From positions 930,001 through 994,000 of the forward strand of contig NZ_LT629710.1 in the NCBI RefSeq assembly GCF_900104535.1: a stretch of 64,000 nt of DNA, written 5' to 3'. The notes beneath the pieces were generated by a model that was given only the letters and a program-made list of their open reading frames with translations, was not told the DNA's origin and did no database searches. Source of the stretch: Nakamurella panacisegetis. Lineage in GTDB: Bacteria; Actinomycetota; Actinomycetes; Mycobacteriales; Nakamurellaceae. Shown here piece after piece: positions 62,388 to 64,000 of the stretch. A program made the translations under genes and the position numbers. Positions within the stretch are counted from its first letter, which is position 1. Every line of letters starts with the position of its first letter.

Positions 62388-63797
62388 CTACGGCCGCGAG
62401 ATACGCTCCGGCAGAACGTAATCCACCAGGGGCACCAGGGTCGAACCGCTGCCGCCACGGAACGAACGGACGGTCCCGTCGTCACCGAAGGTGAACCGGT
62501 AGTGCTCGCCGAACGACCCGTAGCCGGGCCCGGCGATCACCTTCAACGTGTGTTCGTCGACGATCTCCAATTCGGCCACCGCAGCGGTGGGATCGACTGC
62601 GGCCGGGGCGATCTCGTACAGTCGCCCGCCCAGCAGGGCGATGTCGATCACGCCCCACAGCGACGCGTACCGGCCGGCGAACCGGGACGGGTCGATGCCC
62701 GGCTCCGGACGCGGCTTCGCCCCGGCCCGGTCGATGATCTTGACCCCGGCGTGGGCGAGTGCCTGCGCCGGGCCGTCGATGCAATTGGTCAGTACCGACA
62801 CCGCCAGCCCGGCGCCCGGATCGACCACGGACGACGTGATGTGGCCCGGGTAGCCGCCGCCGTGCCCGATCATTTCCCGGTCGCCCACCTTCGACACGGC
62901 CAGACCGAGTCCGTACCGGCCCTCGTCCTCCTGGCCGACGGACCAGGCCACGTGCTGCATCTGCCGTCGCGAGGCATCGGTCAGCAGGCGGTCGTCGCCG
63001 CGGAAGTGAGCCGAGAAGTAGGTGACGAGATCGCTGGCGGTGGAGTAGAAACCGGTCGCCGCCGCCATGGCCTTGGTGTCCACGTGATCGATCGGCCGAC
63101 GCTGCTGGGAGTACTGCATCGAGGAGTAGCCGGTCGCGTACCGGTCGGCCCGGGCGGGGTCGTACTCCGGTCCGACCGAGGCCAGGCCCAGGCGGTCGAC
63201 GATTTCGGAGGTCACGACGTCTGCATAGCTTCGCCCGGTCACCGCCTCGATGATCAGACCCAGCAACGAGTACGCGATGTTGGAGTACTTGAATCGCTCG
63301 TTCGCGTCGATGACGGTCGCCGACGGTTCGGCCAGTACGTCGAGCAGTTCGGCCGCGTCCGGAAAGGCCCGGTCGAGCTGCCAGAAGTCGCCGTCGCGGC
63401 CGTCGCGGGTCAGACCCGAGGAATGGCCGAGCAGCTCCCGCACGGTCAATGCGGCGGCCGGCCCGCCCGCGACGGCGGGAACCAACGACCCGGCGGTGTC
63501 GTCCAGCCGCAGTCGGCCCGCCTCCAGCAACTGGAAGACGGCGGTGGCGGTGAACGTTTTGGAGTGCGAGGCGATCCGGAACAGATGGTCCGTGGTCAGC
63601 GCGGTGTCGGTTTCGACGTCGGCCCGCCCGAACGCGACCGACAGCTCCACCGCCCCCCGCGCGTACACGGCGGCCTGGACGCCGGGGATCCGGCTGAGCT
63701 TCTGCTGGAACTCCAGATACGACGCGTAGTAGGCCAGCGCTTCGGCGAGCGAGTCCGGATCAGGTAGCGGGTGCGAGTCGGTCACGGTGACGATCAT
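62388..63797 (-). CDS. serine hydrolase of the class C beta-lactamase/penicillin-binding family
   Basis: The 469-residue protein starts at the ATG at 63797 (MIVTVTDSHPL); a GTG eight codons upstream is possible. The serine-type motifs are present: S77-H-S-K80 in FRIASHSKTF, YSN in ERFKYSNIAYSLLG, and the third motif as GHGGGYPG. The C-terminal 120 residues form a beta-barrel extension as in esterase-like members. It has no signal peptide, so it is probably a cytosolic esterase or peptidase and not a resistance enzyme. Confidence 0.88.
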   Translation of the reverse strand: MIVTVTDSHPLPDPDSLAEALAYYASYLEFQQKLSRIPGVQAAVYARGAVELSVAFGRADVETDTALTTDHLFRIASHSKTFTATAVFQLLEAGRLRLDDTAGSLVPAVAGGPAAALTVRELLGHSSGLTRDGRDGDFWQLDRAFPDAAELLDVLAEPSATVIDANERFKYSNIAYSLLGLIIEAVTGRSYADVVTSEIVDRLGLASVGPEYDPARADRYATGYSSMQYSQQRRPIDHVDTKAMAAATGFYSTASDLVTYFSAHFRGDDRLLTDASRRQMQHVAWSVGQEDEGRYGLGLAVSKVGDREMIGHGGGYPGHITSSVVDPGAGLAVSVLTNCIDGPAQALAHAGVKIIDRAGAKPRPEPGIDPSRFAGRYASLWGVIDIALLGGRLYEIAPAAVDPTAAVAELEIVDEHTLKVIAGPGYGSFGEHYRFTFGDDGTVRSFRGGSGSTLVPLVDYVLPERISRP

Positions 63798-63862
63798 GGC
63801 CGACGCTGCAACGTCCCGCACCCCCGACCCCGACTACGGCCGTCGGACACGCCGGGAAGGGA

Positions 63863-64000
63863 CTAGACGAAGGGTGTCGGATCCATGACGGCCAGGCAGG
63901 CCTCGATCGGCAGCACCTTGCCCTGCGCGTAGGCCGGTTCGAATTCGGCGAAGCCGGAGGCATCGATCTTCTCGATCACCCAGGCGACCGCTGGATCGGC
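63863..64000 (-). CDS. partial gene, C-terminal 45 residues only
   Basis: The frame runs from the right edge to a TAG at 63863-63865 and encodes ADPAVAWVIEKIDASGFAEF, then a segment ending LPIEACLAVMDPTPFV. Its length and coding look suggest a real gene continuing beyond the window on the minus strand. No family can be named from this piece. Confidence 0.55.
   Translation of the reverse strand, partial: ADPAVAWVIEKIDASGFAEFEPAYAQGKVLPIEACLAVMDPTPFV

Overview
The window is about 70% GC with dense coding, frequent GTG starts, GTGA/ATGA stop-start overlaps, DUF3263, DUF4032, DUF6457 and a DUF222-HNH gene, CIRCE-controlled groEL and DrrAB-like ABC genes. This points to a high-GC actinobacterium, probably of the Nakamurella/Geodermatophilales/Frankiales type (inference from gene content; no 16S gene, rRNA, tRNA, CRISPR array, prophage or insertion sequence was seen).

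Layout. 1-7.9 kb: the start of a membrane-anchored protein that runs off the left edge, a lipoprotein of the periplasmic-binding type, an MFS exporter, a two-RCK potassium channel, a mycothiol-dependent-isomerase-like protein and an AraC regulator. 8-13.2 kb: groEL with two CIRCE operators, a secreted protein made of 14 Cys-containing repeats, and a membrane Ser/Thr kinase with a non-RD catalytic loop. 13.3-22.1 kb: a cyanophycin-type locus, namely a stand-alone Mur-ligase paralogue lacking the ATP-grasp part, full-length cyanophycin synthetase and cyanophycinase, interleaved with a molybdenum cofactor group (moeA, a class V aminotransferase, a DUF6457 protein). 22.2-24.7 kb: terD and the psd-pssA phosphatidylethanolamine pair. 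24.7-29.6 kb: DUF3263, two envelope proteins, and a padR-MFS export operon.

29.7-42.3 kb: an amine catabolism region. It holds a HutC-type GntR regulator, a methyltransferase, a dimethylglycine/sarcosine dehydrogenase-like flavoprotein, a choline/ethanolamine-kinase-like phosphotransferase, an amino acid/amine permease, a gamma-glutamyl-amide synthetase of the glutamine synthetase family, an aldehyde dehydrogenase, an SDR, a gamma-glutamyl hydrolase and an FMN alpha-hydroxyacid oxidase. The divergent promoter region carries a perfect HutC-type palindrome. The gene set fits a pathway in which an amine is imported, gamma-glutamylated, oxidised and released as free glutamate plus an acid.

42.4-49.1 kb: DUF4032, glutathione peroxidase, a fused acyl-CoA carboxyltransferase, an LLM flavoenzyme fused to a hemerythrin domain, and a succinate-semialdehyde dehydrogenase. 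49.3-58.4 kb: a sugar catabolic cluster (DeoR, PfkB, 2-hydroxyacid dehydrogenase, FGGY kinase, class II aldolase) beside a GH3 beta-glucosidase and a TetR regulator. 58.5-64 kb: a DUF222-HNH gene split by one in-frame TAG, a DrrAB-like ABC exporter, a class C beta-lactamase-family hydrolase, and a partial gene at the right edge.

A recurrent trait is short tandem repeats. Units of 30, 24 and 30 bp lie in-frame in protein linkers, and units of 15, 18 and 21 bp lie between genes.
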